A DNA stretch of 64,000 nt. Origin: Pseudomonas sp. Irchel s3h14. GTDB lineage: Bacteria; Pseudomonadota; Gammaproteobacteria; Pseudomonadales; Pseudomonadaceae. Below, in pieces: positions 11,678 through 21,986 of the stretch. The stretch spans positions 186,001-250,000 of the forward strand of contig NZ_FYDJ01000002.1 in the NCBI RefSeq assembly GCF_900187425.1. Reading direction: 5' to 3'. Positions within the stretch are counted from its first letter, which is position 1. The number at the start of each line of letters is the position of its first letter. The position numbers and the translations under genes were made by a program. The notes under the pieces were generated by a model. That model saw only the letters and a list, made by a program, of their open reading frames with translations, did no database searches and was not told the origin of the DNA.

Positions 11678-13101
11678 TCTTTGGCCGCCAGTTCAGTGCC
11701 GGGGATGGTCAAGTGCTGACCGATTTTGAGCTCATCACTCGACAGTTTGTTGGCGCTGCGCAGCGTGGCCGGAGACACCTGATATCGCACGGCAATCATC
11801 GCCAGCGTCTCGCCGGGGTTCACCCGATGGTCACGAGGACCTTGCGCGATCCCACCGGAATCACGCAGCCAGGCGATGTAGGTGCCCGGTGGCGGATTCT
11901 GCTGGAAGAACTGGCGCACGCCGCTGCTGATCGAACGCGCCAGCGCTTGCTGGTGGTTCGCAGCGGCAAGCTTGGAAGCTTCGTTGGCGTTGGAGATGAA
12001 CCCGGTTTCCACCAGGATCGACGGGATATCAGGCGACTTCAGCACCATGAACCCGGCCTGCTCAACGCGCTGTTTGTGCAGCGGCGTGACGCGACCGATG
12101 TTGCTCAAGACTTTCTGGCCAACGTTGAGGCTGGAGGTCAGGGAGGCAGTCATCGACAGGTCGAGCAGCACGCCCGCCAGCATGCGGTCCTTGTCGTCCA
12201 GGCTGACGTTGCCGGCACCACCGATCAAGTCGGAACGGTTTTCGCTGTCGGCCAGCCAACGGGCCGTTTCCGAGGTCGCGCCGCGATCAGACAGGGCGAA
12301 CACCGAGGCACCGAAGGCAGCGGCCGAAGGTGCGGCGTCGGCGTGAATCGAAACGAACAGGTCGGCGCCCTTCTTGCGGGCGATTTCAGTACGGCCGCGC
12401 AACGGGATGAAGTAGTCGCCGGTGCGGGTCAGTTCGGCGCGGAAGCCTTTCATGCCGTTGACCTGACGCTGCAGTTCACGGGCGATGGCCAGTACCACGT
12501 CTTTTTCACGCTGACCGCGAGAGCCGGAGGCACCCGGGTCTTCGCCGCCGTGACCGGCATCGATGACCACAATGATGTCGCGCTTGCCGGCCGGGGCTGG
12601 CGGCAGCTTCACCGCAGGCTCCACCGGAGTGACCGGCACCGGGGCGACCGTCGCGACATTGGTTGGCGCCGGAATTGGCGCGGCGTCGGCGGCGTTATCG
12701 AACAAGTCGACCACCAGGCGATTGCCGTACTGGGCGTTTGGCGCCAGGGTAAAACTTTTCGGCGTCACGGCTTTTTTCAGGTCGATGACCACCCGCAGGT
12801 CGGTCGGCGTACGTTGAGCCGAGCGCATGGCGGTGATCGGAGTGTTCGAGCTGTTGACGTTCAGCGGCGCCCCCAGGGATGCGCCATTGATGTCGATGAC
12901 CAGCCGATCCGGGGCGGTCAGGGTAAAGACACTGTGCTGGACGGGACCGCTCAGGTCGAACACCAGTCGTGTGTTGTCCGGAGCCCGCCACAGGCGAACG
13001 CTGTTGACTTTCGTCTCAGCCACAGCGTCGACGGTCACCGCCAAAAACAACAATCCTACGGCAGCTACCATCGCGCGAAAGCGCATACCTAACCCCATCA
13101 T
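11674..13101 (-). CDS. amiB: N-acetylmuramoyl-L-alanine amidase with AMIN and LysM domains
   Basis: Periplasmic hydrolase that cleaves the lactyl-peptide bond of peptidoglycan to separate daughter cells. Layout of the 475-residue product: signal peptide (about 1-28), AMIN domain (about 30-130) for septal targeting, a Pro/Val linker, an Amidase_3 domain (about 175-395, with [14 protein letters not shown] zinc ligands and ETGFISN), and a C-terminal LysM repeat. Two adjacent ATGs plus a third (MRFRAM) make the exact start uncertain by up to five residues. Confidence 0.96.
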   Translation of the reverse strand: MMGLGMRFRAMVAAVGLLFLAVTVDAVAETKVNSVRLWRAPDNTRLVFDLSGPVQHSVFTLTAPDRLVIDINGASLGAPLNVNSSNTPITAMRSAQRTPTDLRVVIDLKKAVTPKSFTLAPNAQYGNRLVVDLFDNAADAAPIPAPTNVATVAPVPVTPVEPAVKLPPAPAGKRDIIVVIDAGHGGEDPGASGSRGQREKDVVLAIARELQRQVNGMKGFRAELTRTGDYFIPLRGRTEIARKKGADLFVSIHADAAPSAAAFGASVFALSDRGATSETARWLADSENRSDLIGGAGNVSLDDKDRMLAGVLLDLSMTASLTSSLNVGQKVLSNIGRVTPLHKQRVEQAGFMVLKSPDIPSILVETGFISNANEASKLAAANHQQALARSISSGVRQFFQQNPPPGTYIAWLRDSGGIAQGPRDHRVNPGETLAMIAVRYQVSPATLRSANKLSSDELKIGQHLTIPGTELAAKE

Positions 13102-13572
13102 TTAATTGGTTTCCAATGCCAAAGCGGCACACCACGACTCGCCACGCGAGCCCTGGGACAAAATTTTCAGCGAACGCCCGCCATCTTGCGGGCTAATGGT
13201 AATGGTCAGGTCGGGCTTTGGCAAAAAGCCTGCACCCTTTTCGGGCCACTCGATCAGGCACAACGCGTCGTCTTCGAAGTAGTCGCGGATACCGAGGTAC
13301 TCCAGCTCTTCAGGATCGACCAGGCGGTAGAGGTCGAAATGGAAGGCCCGGATGTCGCCAATCTCGTAGGGTTCGACCAGGGTGAAGGTCGGACTTTTTA
13401 CCGCGCCCACATGCCCCAAGCCACGGATGATGCCCCGGGACAGCGTGGTTTTCCCCGCGCCCAGATCTCCCTCGAGAAAAATCAGACCGTGCCCTTCGGT
13501 GGTTTGTGCGATGCGTGCGCCAAATGCGGTCATCGCCTCTTCATCAGCCAGGTACAGGGTTACTTCAGACAC
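13102..13572 (-). CDS. tsaE: tRNA threonylcarbamoyladenosine synthesis ATPase TsaE
   Basis: Small P-loop ATPase that works with TsaB and TsaD in making t6A37 on ANN-decoding tRNAs. The 156 residues contain Walker A GDLGAGKTT, switch-like TFTLVEPY and HFDLYRL. The start codon is GTG. The gene overlaps nnrD upstream by 13 bp and abuts amiB downstream. Confidence 0.97.
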   Translation of the reverse strand: MSEVTLYLADEEAMTAFGARIAQTTEGHGLIFLEGDLGAGKTTLSRGIIRGLGHVGAVKSPTFTLVEPYEIGDIRAFHFDLYRLVDPEELEYLGIRDYFEDDALCLIEWPEKGAGFLPKPDLTITISPQDGGRSLKILSQGSRGESWCAALALETN

Positions 13573-15059
13573 GGTGCTTGCTCCTCCAACAACTGACGAA
13601 TGGCTGGAATCAGATCACTGGCCGCCAGCCCACGGCCCGATTTACCTTCTTGCGCGCCGGCATTGGCATGCAGCCAAACGGCCAGGCAGGCGGCGTCGAA
13701 CGCCTCCATGCCTTGAGCCAGCAACGCGCCGACCAGACCGGCCAGCACATCACCCAAACCGGCGGTGGCCATGGCCGGATGGCCTTGATGACACAACGCC
13801 AGGCGCCCTTCGGGGCTGGCGATCAGGCTGCCGGCGCCTTTCAGCACCACGACAGCTGTGTATTTTTTGCTCAATGCGTGAGCGGCAGCGGGGCGGTCAG
13901 CCTGAACTTCGGCAGTTGATATCCCCAGCAGTCGCGCCGCCTCGCCCGGATGCGGTGTGATCACACAATCCTTGGGCAAGCTCACGTGCTCTGTGGCCAG
14001 CAGATTCAATGCATCGGCGTCCCAGACTTGCGGCAGCGGCGCGTTGGCAGCCGCCGACAAAAGACTGCGCCCCCAGGAAGCCTGACCCAAGCCTGGGCCG
14101 ACAACCAGCACGGAAACCTTTTGCAGCAGTTCCATCAGTTGATTGGCCGACGAAGTGCCCAGCACCATGGCTTCGGGGATTCTCGCCAACGCGGCCGGAA
14201 CATGCTCACTGCGCGTCGCCACCGACACCATGCCCGCACCACTACGCAGCGCACTTTGCGCGCTCAGCAGGATGGCGCCGCCAAAGCCGCGATCACCGCC
14301 GATCAGCAATACATGGCCGAACTTGCCTTTATGGGAGGTTGGAGCCCGGCCCGCCAGACGCGGCAAGGAACTGGCCGTCAGGCGACGTGCACTGATGGCG
14401 ACTCCGTTAAACGACTCGGGGGAGGCTTGCAGATCGTTGAACACCAACTCGCCGACCACGTCTGCAGCATCGCCAGTGAACAGACCCAGTTTCAGGCCGA
14501 TGAACGTCACGGTCAGGTCAGCCCGCACCGCAGCGCCGAGTATTCGGCCGGTATCAGCACACAACCCCGAAGGGATATCCACTGCCGCAACCGGCAGCCC
14601 GCTGCCATTGATCGCTGCGATGACGCCCGCGTAGGGTTCTCGCACCTCTCCCGTCAGACCGGTGCCGAGCAAGGCATCCAGCACGATACCGCGCAACTCG
14701 GACTGTGCGCTCCAGGCTTGAACCGCGACACCTTCGGACACGGCCTCTGCATGGGCCAATGCCGCGTCACCCTGTAAACGCTTGGGGTCACCAGCCGCCA
14801 ACACCCGTACATGCCAGCCGGCACGTCGGGCCAGCACGGCCACCAGATAACCGTCGCCGGCGTTATTGCCGTGGCCGGCCACAACACTCAATTCGTTCGC
14901 CGTCGGCCAATGCCGGACCAGCGCACGCCAGGTCGCCCGCGCCGCGCGCTGCATCAATTCGAAGCCCGGTGTGCCGGCCGCGATCAGGCTCGCATCGAGT
15001 GCTCGCACTTGCGCGGCGCTATACAGCACGTCGGGTAAATCATCTTTAGTGTGCGGCAT
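13560..15059 (-). CDS. nnrD: Bifunctional NAD(P)HX epimerase / ADP-dependent NAD(P)HX dehydratase
   Basis: Repairs hydrated NADH and NADPH. The N-terminal YjeF_N epimerase half (residues about 15-215; GHGNNAGDGYL, DIPSGLCADTG) is fused to a ribokinase-like dehydratase half (about 235-495; KGKFGHVLLIGGDRGFGGA, ATAGLGDVLAG). The start at MPHTKDDLP (15059) gives 499 residues. The open frame continues 80 codons upstream but runs over the divergent queG leader and first codons, so it is rejected. Divergent from queG. Confidence 0.96.
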   Translation of the reverse strand: MPHTKDDLPDVLYSAAQVRALDASLIAAGTPGFELMQRAARATWRALVRHWPTANELSVVAGHGNNAGDGYLVAVLARRAGWHVRVLAAGDPKRLQGDAALAHAEAVSEGVAVQAWSAQSELRGIVLDALLGTGLTGEVREPYAGVIAAINGSGLPVAAVDIPSGLCADTGRILGAAVRADLTVTFIGLKLGLFTGDAADVVGELVFNDLQASPESFNGVAISARRLTASSLPRLAGRAPTSHKGKFGHVLLIGGDRGFGGAILLSAQSALRSGAGMVSVATRSEHVPAALARIPEAMVLGTSSANQLMELLQKVSVLVVGPGLGQASWGRSLLSAAANAPLPQVWDADALNLLATEHVSLPKDCVITPHPGEAARLLGISTAEVQADRPAAAHALSKKYTAVVVLKGAGSLIASPEGRLALCHQGHPAMATAGLGDVLAGLVGALLAQGMEAFDAACLAVWLHANAGAQEGKSGRGLAASDLIPAIRQLLEEQAPCLK

Positions 15060-15122
15060 GCGTCTTCGGGCTCCGATGTCTGGCAGAATTATACGCACCT
15101 CAGCTCCGGTTTCTCTCGCCTC

Positions 15123-16217
15123 ATGCCCGCAATTACCACAGACCTGCCCGCCCTCGCCCAATCCATCAAGGACTGGGGCCGCGAGCTGGGCTTTCAGCAA
15201 GTCGGCATCAGCGGCCTCGACCTGGCCGAGCATGAGCAGCACCTGGAGCGCTGGCTCGCGGCCGGCTACCACGGCGAAATGGACTACATGGGCGCCCACG
15301 GCAGCAAACGCTCACACCCGGAAGAGCTGGTGCCCGGCACACTTCGGGTGGTTTCCCTACGCATGGACTACCTGCCGGGCGACACCGAAATGGCCAAACG
15401 ACTGGCACAACCGGAAAAAGCCTACGTCTCGCGTTATGCCTTGGGCCGTGATTACCACAAGTTGATCCGTAAACGCGTGCAACAACTGGCCGATAAAATT
15501 CAGGCCAAAATCGGCCCGTTTGGTTTCCGAGCCTTCGTCGACAGCGCGCCAGTGCTGGAAAAAGCCATCGCGGAACAGGCCGGTCTTGGCTGGATCGGTA
15601 AAAACACCCTGGTCCTGAATCGCAAGGCCGGCAGTTACTTCTTTCTCAGCGAACTGTTTGTCGACCTACCGCTGCCGGTTGACCCGCCACACAGCACCGA
15701 ACATTGCGGCCGTTGCACCGCATGCCTCGACATCTGCCCGACCAACGCCTTCGTCGGCCCGTACGTGCTGGATGCCCGACGCTGCATTTCCTACCTGACC
15801 ATCGAACTGAAAAGCGCGATCCCGGAAGATTTGCGGCCACTGATCGGCAATCGGGTGTTTGGTTGCGATGACTGCCAGATCGTCTGCCCGTGGAACCGCT
15901 TCGCCCGTCCGTCCGGCGAAAGCGACTTCAAGCCACGGCACAATCTGGACAACGCGGAGTTGGCAGAGCTGTTCATGTGGGATGAGGAGAAGTTCCTTAG
16001 CAGTACCGAAGGTTCGCCGTTACGGCGAGCGGGTTATGAGCGTTGGTTGCGCAATCTGGCGGTGGGTTTGGGTAATGCGCCCTCAACGATTCCGGTGCTG
16101 GAAGCCTTGAAGGCGCGGCGCGAGAGCCCGTCCGATTTGGTTCGCGAGCATGTGGAGTGGGCGTTGCAGCAGCACGAACAACGCGCCTCAAAAACCTTGG
16201 CAATCAAACCGGTATGA
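15123..16217 (+). CDS. queG: Epoxyqueuosine reductase
   Basis: Cobalamin-dependent iron-sulfur enzyme that reduces epoxyqueuosine to queuosine in tRNA wobble position 34. The 364-residue product contains two 4Fe-4S motifs, CGRCTACLDICP and the split set around GCDDCQIVCPWN, and the N-terminal QueG domain. The start MPAITTDLP is preferred: the upstream in-frame extension overlaps nnrD and has no similarity to the family. Convergent with the RHS gene 57 bp away. Confidence 0.97.
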   Translation: MPAITTDLPALAQSIKDWGRELGFQQVGISGLDLAEHEQHLERWLAAGYHGEMDYMGAHGSKRSHPEELVPGTLRVVSLRMDYLPGDTEMAKRLAQPEKAYVSRYALGRDYHKLIRKRVQQLADKIQAKIGPFGFRAFVDSAPVLEKAIAEQAGLGWIGKNTLVLNRKAGSYFFLSELFVDLPLPVDPPHSTEHCGRCTACLDICPTNAFVGPYVLDARRCISYLTIELKSAIPEDLRPLIGNRVFGCDDCQIVCPWNRFARPSGESDFKPRHNLDNAELAELFMWDEEKFLSSTEGSPLRRAGYERWLRNLAVGLGNAPSTIPVLEALKARRESPSDLVREHVEWALQQHEQRASKTLAIKPV

Positions 16218-16274
16218 CACCCGGAACGCGCCATTCATCGCAATGACCTCACAAGATCGCGGCGTCGAAAAAGC

Positions 16275-19200
16275 TTAGGTAAACGCCAGACGATGTGCCG
16301 AAAGTTCCCGCACCTGAGAATGGGAACCGCCCTCGTCGCCAGCCGCCTCGCGCGGCCGCCCCTGTCTGGCCCCTGATGCCTGGGTCATGCGAGAGGACAA
16401 CGTCCCACGCTCGGACGAGGGCCTATTCTTGAATATCGCGGCTCCGGTAATGTTTGAGGGGTCGACACCCGCGTAAGGGTCAACGCCACTGGAACCTTTC
16501 GAATCAAACGCGCCCAACTGATCAGACAGGCCGTAACCGAGCTCAAGCGCACCGTAAATCCCCCCGGCGCTCGGCCCCTTCGATAAACCATTGGCGACTT
16601 TCGAAGCAAAACCTCCTGCCCCCTTGGTGGCCGAGTTGACCCAGCCAGCGCCCATCGAGCCCACGCCCAACCCCAGACTCACCCAGCCGAGAATCCCGCT
16701 GGGATCCAGATGCGGGGCAACCTCCTGAATGATCGAATCCGCAATACCCACCGCGGCAGACGCGACAGCCAGCCCGATACTCAAGATCGCCAAGGGTGTT
16801 GCAGCTCCGGCAGTCAGAACGGTGATCACCACGCCTGCCACCGCCAGAAACACCCCTAACAGCGCCTTCCAGAAGTGCCCGGTCGGGTCGACGCGGTTGA
16901 TCGGATCGCCCCCGCAATAGGCGTAAGGATTCAGCCCCCCCTTACCAAATGGGCTCATGTTGTCGGGGCTCAGGAAACGCATCAGCGTCGGACTGTAGGC
17001 CCGGTAGCCATTGCCTGACAGGTACAAACCGGTCAAGGGATCAAGTTGCTCGCCACTGAAGCGCAACAGACTGAACAATCCGCCCTCGGCCGGATGATGA
17101 CCGTAAGGGGTGAACGCCAGATCCTGGTGCTGCGTTCCTTTCAACTCAGTGAGCACCGTCTGCTGCTGGTCGACACCGAACAGCCGGATTCCCGCGTCCT
17201 GCCCACGCGACTGCTGGCCGAGCACAATCGCGTCCTGGCGCATCAGCGTGCAGTTGTCGTTGCCGCGAATCTCATTGACAACCTGATCGTCTCGATAGAC
17301 GCGCAAGGTGGCCGCCCCCGTTGGTTGCGAAAGTTCGACCAACTGATCCTGACCGTCATACCGATAACCACGGATAACCGCTCCGACCGCGCTGGCCACC
17401 TGAGTCAATCGTCCCAGCACATCGTAAGTAAAGGCACGTCCTTGCTCATCCTTGATCAATCGACCACTGGCGTCGTACCGCAACTCCACTGGCGCTGGAT
17501 AATCCTTGTGCGTGTGAGAAATGCCGATCAACTGTGTCGGATCTGCTGCACTGTACCGATAGCTCGCCACGTTCACGCCGCCCGAAAATTCGGTTGTCAG
17601 GGTCAGGAGATTGTCCATCGCATCGAACACGTAGGTTTGCCGGTTGATCGTCTTGCCATAGGGGTCGACCGGCCGCTGCTCGCCCGTGCAGGTGTACTGG
17701 CGGAGGCGTCCACGCACGTCATAGCTGAAATGCTCATCGCGCAACAACGTGCCGCCCTGTCTCCAGATCTTCTGCGCCAGCTTGTTCGCCAGGGTGTAAC
17801 TCGACGTCAGGGTGTGCGCTTCCTGGCCACTGATCTCAAAACGACGCGAGGCCTCTCGCCCTTGGTCGTCATAGGTGATCCGAGTGACCAGCGAGCGTTG
17901 CGTGGTCTTCTCCACGGTGCTGACCGTGATCAGCTGACCCAGACCGTTATAGGCAAAAGTTGCCTTGAGGGAAGGTTGTTCATAGGAAATCGGACGCCCG
18001 CACTCATCGTAGTCAGTTTTGTGTTCGTCCCCGAGGGCATCGGTGAAGGTCAGCGGACGCCCTTCCAGGGAGTAGCTATAACGAACGTTATGGCGGTGAC
18101 CTGCACCGGTCAGTGTTTCAGCTTTCAGACGTCCGGACGGGTAGTACTCTCGAACAGCTTCGCGCCCTTGCTCCGCCAGCTTCGTCGGCAGGCCCAGCGC
18201 GTCGTAGTGGTAGCCGGCCAACAGTTCGCCCGCGTTGCGCGACGTCATGCATCCGCTGAGGCCGGACTCATAGTGATAGTGGATCTGATCGCCACCGGCC
18301 GTGCGACTCCAGGCCGGCTGGGAGTGGCCTGCCGTGTAGCCCAATGTGGACACCCGGCCGCCGACACGATTTTCGGTCATTCGGCCCAAGCCATCGAACA
18401 CTTGCTGCCCCACGCTGCGCTGGGCCACTTTGAGTTCAGTGGGCAACGCGGCCCGACTGTGACTGGCATAGGCGGTTTCCACCCGGGTGCCATCGGGCAA
18501 TACGCTGACACACAAACGATCGAATACATCGTATTCAAAAAGGGTCACGTTGCCGACCGGATCCGTCTGGCTGACCGTACGGCCCAACCCGTCATAAACT
18601 TGCGTCGTCTTGCCCAGGCTTCCTTGCTGAAGATCAAACACCTCGACGCTTTCCGGCTTGTCGAAGAAATTGAAGCGGGTGACTTTTTTGCCCATACCGT
18701 CGACCCATCGGGTTTCGGTGCGCGATACCGGATCAATGTCCTGGTGCTCTGTCCGACCATCGGGGTGAAGAATGCTTTTGATCTGCCCCCAGTCATCAAA
18801 GACAAAACCTGTTTTCATTACCACTTGGCGTCCCGCCCACCAATCGGTCCGAACCTCTTCGATCCTCTGCCCCAGCACATCGTGCCGGGCCGTGAGCACC
18901 GGCTTCATTACGCCCCCCGCCGAATTCTGCGTCGAGTCGCTGTCTTGCTCCTCGATGCCAATCACCCGATCCAGGCCGTCGTAAATGACTTTGTGCTGAA
19001 CATTGTTGGCATCGGTGCCGAGAATCGCGGCAGGTGTGTCACTCCCTCGGGCCAGTTCATAGGACGTGATACGAGTTGCCTTGAAGATCGTGTCGGGCGC
19101 CACGGTTTCGCTCACGACCCGACCCAGCGAGTCGTATTCGAATGTCAGCATGCTGTCGTCTTCATTGTGCTCGGACAGTTTCACACCGTTGAGCGCGGAG

Positions 19201-20900
19201 AAGACCTGGGTCGTCGTCTTGCTGGTACGGTCGAATCCTCTCTGTGTGGTTTTGCGGGTCAGGGAGGTGCCATTGAGCACGTACTCGAATTGCAGCAGGG
19301 TCGACTTGTTGTCCTGAGTCATGGTCTGCTGCTGCGGCAAACCGTGGCGCCGAGGGTCGGCGGGACTGCTGAGATACTCGTGATCGGTCTGCAGGCGCAG
19401 CGTTGCATGGCTCCCAATGACCTCAAGCAACTGCTCCTGCACGAGCACCACATCTGGCGTAACGGCCCCTTCAAGCAGCGGCAACAATTGGTACCGCGAG
19501 CGAGTGATCTTCGTCGCCGCCGCTGCCAGCCCGGCAGTCGGAATGACCGTCCGCTGCTTTTCAAAACGCACAAACGCCAACGGGTCGGCGAGGCAGCCGT
19601 CGCTCCCGCCGACGGGGTAATACTCAAATACGGTTGTCACGCCATTGGGCTCAACCTTCTTGAGCAGATTTCCGTACTCGTCATAGACGGTATCCGTGAC
19701 TTTGGGAACGGATTTGAGCTTCGACGAACGATTTTCGTACACCCATGTCTGGGTTTTCGGTAAACGGAACTGTGCAGGCTGTCTGGCAAGACTTTCCCCA
19801 GGCAGCAAGTGATATTCGATGTCCTGAGTACTGACGGCATCGCCGCACGTCGCGACTTCTTTAATCAACAGATGAAACTTGTTGTAGGTACGCACGACAA
19901 ACCGGTGAACCCTGTCTCCCGACATCAGCCGCTCGGTAGAACTGTAAGTAAACCGGGTGGCCGCGCGATAGAGGTTATCCCCTGTGTTTGACCAGTTGAT
20001 ACCTGCCGCCCCGCCGAGAAAGTTGGCGTCCGAGAATTGGTACTGCCGAGTGATGGCTGGCTGACCATGACGGGGGAAAACGGTATGCGAACTGACGCAC
20101 GGTATCGATTGCATAGGCGCCTGCGGGGGAAGGCGATGTCCGACCGCTTTGTAACTGATGGTCTCGCGGCCCCCCTGGGGGGTTTCCACCGAGGTCACAC
20201 ACGTCACACCGCCAATTTGCTGCAAACCCAGAACCCAGGCGCCTCCCTTGGGCAGGCTCACCGTTGCCTGGCTGCTGGATTGCGAGAGCATGAAACTCGC
20301 CTCACAGGCCGAGCCCGGGTACATCACCACTCGCACGTTCGCGTTGCGAATCACGCTCAACAGCACGCGCCCCGAGCTCCCCGCCTCTGCTTCCCTGATT
20401 TCACTCAGCACCGGACGTCCATTGATCGAAGTGTACGCCAGCACCACCGTTGCACCCTTGGGCGAGACAATCCGCATCGGTACTGCCATGTTGCTTGAGC
20501 CGTAAACCCGCAACTCTTCGCGCAACCCGCTTTTGTGGACCACATGGTAATCAACGCTGGAAAGTTTAGTGACCTTGACGGTGTTGAGCTTGAGCTCGTT
20601 GAACACCAACACGCCGGAGGTCTCCGCGGCTTGATAACTCTCGCCGTTGGACAACATTATCGTCTTGCCAAGCACGTCATAACGCGTCAATGCCAACGCC
20701 CAACCCGAACCAAAACCACTGTCAGTACGATTGAGCGGATTGAATTGCAACTGAACAGGCAGCGATGGACCGTTCAACGCACCGGACTTTATCTCGCACA
20801 GCGATAGAGCCGCCGTATATAACCCCGTGCGCGGATCAACCCCGCCCGAGATGAAATCTTCAAAATTAAAAGCATTGGAATACAGACTTGAGCTATCCAT
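16275..20900 (-). CDS. RHS-repeat protein with variable hydrophobic C-terminus
   Basis: Large YD-repeat protein (1541 residues) of the RHS/TccC type, whose repeats form a hollow shell around a C-terminal payload. Many YD repeats are visible (YDEYGNL, FEYDVFDRL, YDALGLPTKL, YDVLGRLTQV). The RHS-associated core lies near 1270-1342 (DPLTGLYLSGNGYRAYSP, RFLSPDNMSPFGKGGLNPYAY, RVDPTG). The variable tail of about 199 residues starts right after DPTG. It has Gly/Ala-rich membrane-like segments, then a charged polar end. No secretion signal is seen. No immunity-sized gene lies between its stop and queG. The ATG at 20900 has AAGGAG 11 nt upstream; an in-frame GTG 12 bp earlier abuts that site. Payload activity is unknown. 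Confidence 0.9.
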   Translation of the reverse strand: MDSSSLYSNAFNFEDFISGGVDPRTGLYTAALSLCEIKSGALNGPSLPVQLQFNPLNRTDSGFGSGWALALTRYDVLGKTIMLSNGESYQAAETSGVLVFNELKLNTVKVTKLSSVDYHVVHKSGLREELRVYGSSNMAVPMRIVSPKGATVVLAYTSINGRPVLSEIREAEAGSSGRVLLSVIRNANVRVVMYPGSACEASFMLSQSSSQATVSLPKGGAWVLGLQQIGGVTCVTSVETPQGGRETISYKAVGHRLPPQAPMQSIPCVSSHTVFPRHGQPAITRQYQFSDANFLGGAAGINWSNTGDNLYRAATRFTYSSTERLMSGDRVHRFVVRTYNKFHLLIKEVATCGDAVSTQDIEYHLLPGESLARQPAQFRLPKTQTWVYENRSSKLKSVPKVTDTVYDEYGNLLKKVEPNGVTTVFEYYPVGGSDGCLADPLAFVRFEKQRTVIPTAGLAAAATKITRSRYQLLPLLEGAVTPDVVLVQEQLLEVIGSHATLRLQTDHEYLSSPADPRRHGLPQQQTMTQDNKSTLLQFEYVLNGTSLTRKTTQRGFDRTSKTTTQVFSALNGVKLSEHNEDDSMLTFEYDSLGRVVSETVAPDTIFKATRITSYELARGSDTPAAILGTDANNVQHKVIYDGLDRVIGIEEQDSDSTQNSAGGVMKPVLTARHDVLGQRIEEVRTDWWAGRQVVMKTGFVFDDWGQIKSILHPDGRTEHQDIDPVSRTETRWVDGMGKKVTRFNFFDKPESVEVFDLQQGSLGKTTQVYDGLGRTVSQTDPVGNVTLFEYDVFDRLCVSVLPDGTRVETAYASHSRAALPTELKVAQRSVGQQVFDGLGRMTENRVGGRVSTLGYTAGHSQPAWSRTAGGDQIHYHYESGLSGCMTSRNAGELLAGYHYDALGLPTKLAEQGREAVREYYPSGRLKAETLTGAGHRHNVRYSYSLEGRPLTFTDALGDEHKTDYDECGRPISYEQPSLKATFAYNGLGQLITVSTVEKTTQRSLVTRITYDDQGREASRRFEISGQEAHTLTSSYTLANKLAQKIWRQGGTLLRDEHFSYDVRGRLRQYTCTGEQRPVDPYGKTINRQTYVFDAMDNLLTLTTEFSGGVNVASYRYSAADPTQLIGISHTHKDYPAPVELRYDASGRLIKDEQGRAFTYDVLGRLTQVASAVGAVIRGYRYDGQDQLVELSQPTGAATLRVYRDDQVVNEIRGNDNCTLMRQDAIVLGQQSRGQDAGIRLFGVDQQQTVLTELKGTQHQDLAFTPYGHHPAEGGLFSLLRFSGEQLDPLTGLYLSGNGYRAYSPTLMRFLSPDNMSPFGKGGLNPYAYCGGDPINRVDPTGHFWKALLGVFLAVAGVVITVLTAGAATPLAILSIGLAVASAAVGIADSIIQEVAPHLDPSGILGWVSLGLGVGSMGAGWVNSATKGAGGFASKVANGLSKGPSAGGIYGALELGYGLSDQLGAFDSKGSSGVDPYAGVDPSNITGAAIFKNRPSSERGTLSSRMTQASGARQGRPREAAGDEGGSHSQVRELSAHRLAFT

Positions 20901-20990
20901 AGCACCAAGCACTCCTTATCAAATAAATATATAAATCAATAGAAACACGCGAGAGGTAGCCGGCATTAGCCAGCCACCGGCCATCAGCCA

Positions 20991-21986
20991 TCAGCCACGC
21001 AGCAAGGTGAAGTTGGCGTTAGTTAAATTGATACCGATCATCAATCGGTGTTCATTACCATATTCATCAATAATAGAAAACCGATAAGGTTCCCGACGCA
21101 CGCGCGCATTATCGTAATACTTGGTAGATTGCCCAAGAACAACCGTTAGTTCACCACGATTCTGGTTTACCGGAAGATAGTAATGATGCGAAGCACCACC
21201 CGGCAGGTTCACATCAACCCGACTGACATGTACTGCGGGAAAGACGCCCATAAAATGCCGTATCGATTTACCACTCCCCAGGTCACCAGAACTGCAAAAT
21301 TCTACGGGTGGATAATGTGGAGCGTATTGTGTGCTAGTCCACGACAACAAACGAACTTGTTTGGCGGACAGGTACAACCCCAGTTGATAGCGATAGATAA
21401 CATCACCGTCCAACTCGCCACCGACACGCTGCGGCACCCAGGAAAACTGCTCAACCGTATAGGTAACAGGGGGGACGGCGATGAGTGTTACAGCAGAATC
21501 ATATCTATCACCAAACGGGTTGGCCGTATTGTTGGTCCTGAATACTTTCCCGGCCACCGTGATTTCGGCCGCAATATCCAAAGACTCCGCTCGGTTCGAG
21601 GACACCCAGAATTCAACAGGTCGGGTTGCCAAAGATTGTGTCGATACCTTGCTGGCCAACGCCGCCTGGCTGCCACCCGGCATGTCATGGGTATATTCGT
21701 TCTCAGTACTGCTCACAGTCCAGCCATCCCTTAACGGCCGGCCGTCCCGGTATTGAATCAACTTCAACGTCAAGAGATCCGGGTAATAAGCCAGCGGCAC
21801 CGGGTTCCCGTCCGCATCCTCACCTTCTGCAAAAACCATGACCCGGACTTGCATCCGGCCATTACCATACAAACTTTTGGACTGAACACTGGAGAAGGCA
21901 TCGAACCTGACTTCAAACTTCGACAACTTCACTGCCGGACCTGCTACGGTTACCGAAGAGGCGTTACTTCCTTGTAAATCATTCAT
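20991..21986 (-). CDS. Unrecognised 331-residue protein upstream of the RHS gene
   Basis: I do not recognise the family. The protein has no signal peptide and no membrane helix. It is rich in Val, Tyr, Ser and aromatic strand-like segments (YTVEQFSWVP, HHYYLPVNQNRGELTVVL), suggesting an all-beta fold. AAGGA lies 7 nt before the ATG. It is transcribed towards the RHS gene with a 90-bp gap, so a shared transcript is likely. A role as partner, carrier or adaptor of the RHS protein is inferred from position only. Base composition looks more AT-rich than flanking core genes, as expected for an acquired module. Confidence 0.8.
   Translation of the reverse strand: MNDLQGSNASSVTVAGPAVKLSKFEVRFDAFSSVQSKSLYGNGRMQVRVMVFAEGEDADGNPVPLAYYPDLLTLKLIQYRDGRPLRDGWTVSSTENEYTHDMPGGSQAALASKVSTQSLATRPVEFWVSSNRAESLDIAAEITVAGKVFRTNNTANPFGDRYDSAVTLIAVPPVTYTVEQFSWVPQRVGGELDGDVIYRYQLGLYLSAKQVRLLSWTSTQYAPHYPPVEFCSSGDLGSGKSIRHFMGVFPAVHVSRVDVNLPGGASHHYYLPVNQNRGELTVVLGQSTKYYDNARVRREPYRFSIIDEYGNEHRLMIGINLTNANFTLLRG

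Noticed and set aside
17046..19763. 905-codon open frame opposite the RHS gene
   Set aside because: Antisense shadow of YD-repeat coding sequence; no domain, no ribosome site.
16275..21986. RHS module as part of a Tc insecticidal toxin complex
   Set aside because: No TcA or TcB-type gene is present and the 331-residue neighbour does not resemble either; the link to TccC rests only on the shared RHS core.
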